NCBI GenBank assembly: GCA_947448095.1
Contig: CANFNN010000225.1
Span: 1 to 5,060 of the forward strand
Direction of reading: 5' to 3'
Length of the DNA: 5,060 nt
Source of the DNA: Bacteriovoracaceae bacterium
GTDB lineage: Bacteria > Bdellovibrionota > Bacteriovoracia > Bacteriovoracales > Bacteriovoracaceae
The notes below the pieces were generated by a model. That model did not search any database, was not told where the DNA came from, and worked only from the letters and a program-made list of their open reading frames with translations. A program made the position numbers and the translations under genes. Below, in pieces: positions 4,675 through 5,060 of the stretch (its first letter is position 1; the number at the start of each line of letters is the position of its first letter).

Positions 4675-5060
4675 CTAGGGTTTGAGTAATAAATCAAGTG
4701 GATGCAGCTTACAGCGGGACTTATCCTGCTCCTCAAGAGCTTTAAGCACACTCTCGATCTTCAGCGCGTCCTTATTCAAGAGCACGCCCAAGTCTTTAAT
4801 CAGTCCATACAGCTGCTCTTTTTGTTCTGGGATACACAACTCTTCCATAACCCTTTCAGCGGAGCGAGCACGCTTGAAGTAGACCTCTTCCAGCATGATA
4901 TAAATTTGATCCTTAATTGAAATCAAAACACCTTCGGTATACTTGTCAGTATTTTGAGACTTCGCAAATTTTAAAAGATCCTCGAGGAGGGCCTCACCCG
5001 TCATGCCCCATCTTTTAGCAATAGCCCAGGTTTTCACGTCGGCCAAAAGTGCTTTCTCCA
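4675..5060 (-). CDS. C-terminal part of an all-helical protein, function uncertain (partial)
   Basis: 127 codons are visible and the frame is open through the right edge, so the start probably lies outside. The TTG at 5046, with GGAG about 9 nt before it, is a possible but weak start. The stop is TAG at 4677-4675. The sequence looks wholly alpha-helical with no signal peptide, so it is probably cytoplasmic. By eye the pattern of a helical bundle (SIKDQIYIMLE...SAERVMEEL.IP) followed by a last helix ALEEQDKSRCKLHPLDLLL recalls the C-terminal collar domain of DNA polymerase III delta subunit (HolA), which often ends with 'L.E.D...K......P...L..LL'. That is a weak resemblance without diagnostic motifs, and the clamp-loader ATPase-like domains would lie beyond the edge. 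Treat the product as unknown until the full gene is seen. Confidence 0.6.
   Translation of the reverse strand, partial: EKALLADVKTWAIAKRWGMTGEALLEDLLKFAKSQNTDKYTEGVLISIKDQIYIMLEEVYFKRARSAERVMEELCIPEQKEQLYGLIKDLGVLLNKDALKIESVLKALEEQDKSRCKLHPLDLLLKP

Noticed and set aside
4682..4920. Two plus-strand frames opposite the edge gene
   Set aside because: No ribosome sites or recognisable features; the minus frame is open to the window edge and has even helical composition.

Overview
The window reads as a compact stretch of a moderate-to-low GC Gram-negative chromosome. The evidence is two proteins with Sec signal peptides, a lipoprotein with a clear lipobox, a periplasmic c-type heme protein and clear Shine-Dalgarno sites on most genes. 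The gene mix (Fpg, a cytochrome P460-family protein, a class A type acid phosphatase, small orphan lipoproteins) would suit a Bdellovibrio/Bacteriovorax-type bacterium. That placement is an impression and is not proven by the sequence. No rRNA, tRNA, CRISPR array, insertion sequence or phage gene was seen.

Left part (1-1095). A divergent pair shares a short control region. On the minus strand lie a single-domain cupin gene and, 10 nt after its stop, the first 31 codons of a membrane protein (probably a permease) that runs off the left edge. On the plus strand lies a MerR-family regulator. Between them is a 20-bp near-palindrome. It sits in the 19-bp spacer of the cupin promoter and also covers the -35 box of the regulator's own promoter. 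This fits MerR-type activation of the cupin-permease operon plus autorepression.

Middle-left (1125-1797). A minus-strand pair encodes a DUF4160 protein followed by a ribbon-helix-helix protein, overlapping by 53 nt. The pair looks like a toxin-antitoxin type operon. Inverted and repeated half-sites sit directly upstream of its start codon. A 162-bp divergent gap separates it from fpg.

Centre (1798-3939). On the plus strand lie fpg/mutM (8-oxoguanine DNA glycosylase, complete with its zinc finger), then a secreted cytochrome P460-family protein with an unusually long C-terminal tail, then a small cysteine-bearing lipoprotein that overlaps it by 8 nt. The last two look translationally coupled and so probably work together in the periplasm or at the outer membrane. 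fpg is probably only a positional neighbour.

Right part (3936-5060). On the minus strand lies a secreted PAP2/class A acid phosphatase with all three catalytic motifs. Its stop codon overlaps the lipoprotein stop tail to tail. Upstream of it is the C-terminal part of an all-helical protein that continues beyond the right edge. No stretch over 300 bases lacks a gene, and no convincing rho-independent terminator was found.

Nothing here amounts to a clearly new defence or mobile system. The best leads are the dual-promoter MerR operator, the DUF4160/ribbon-helix-helix pair and the P460-lipoprotein couple.
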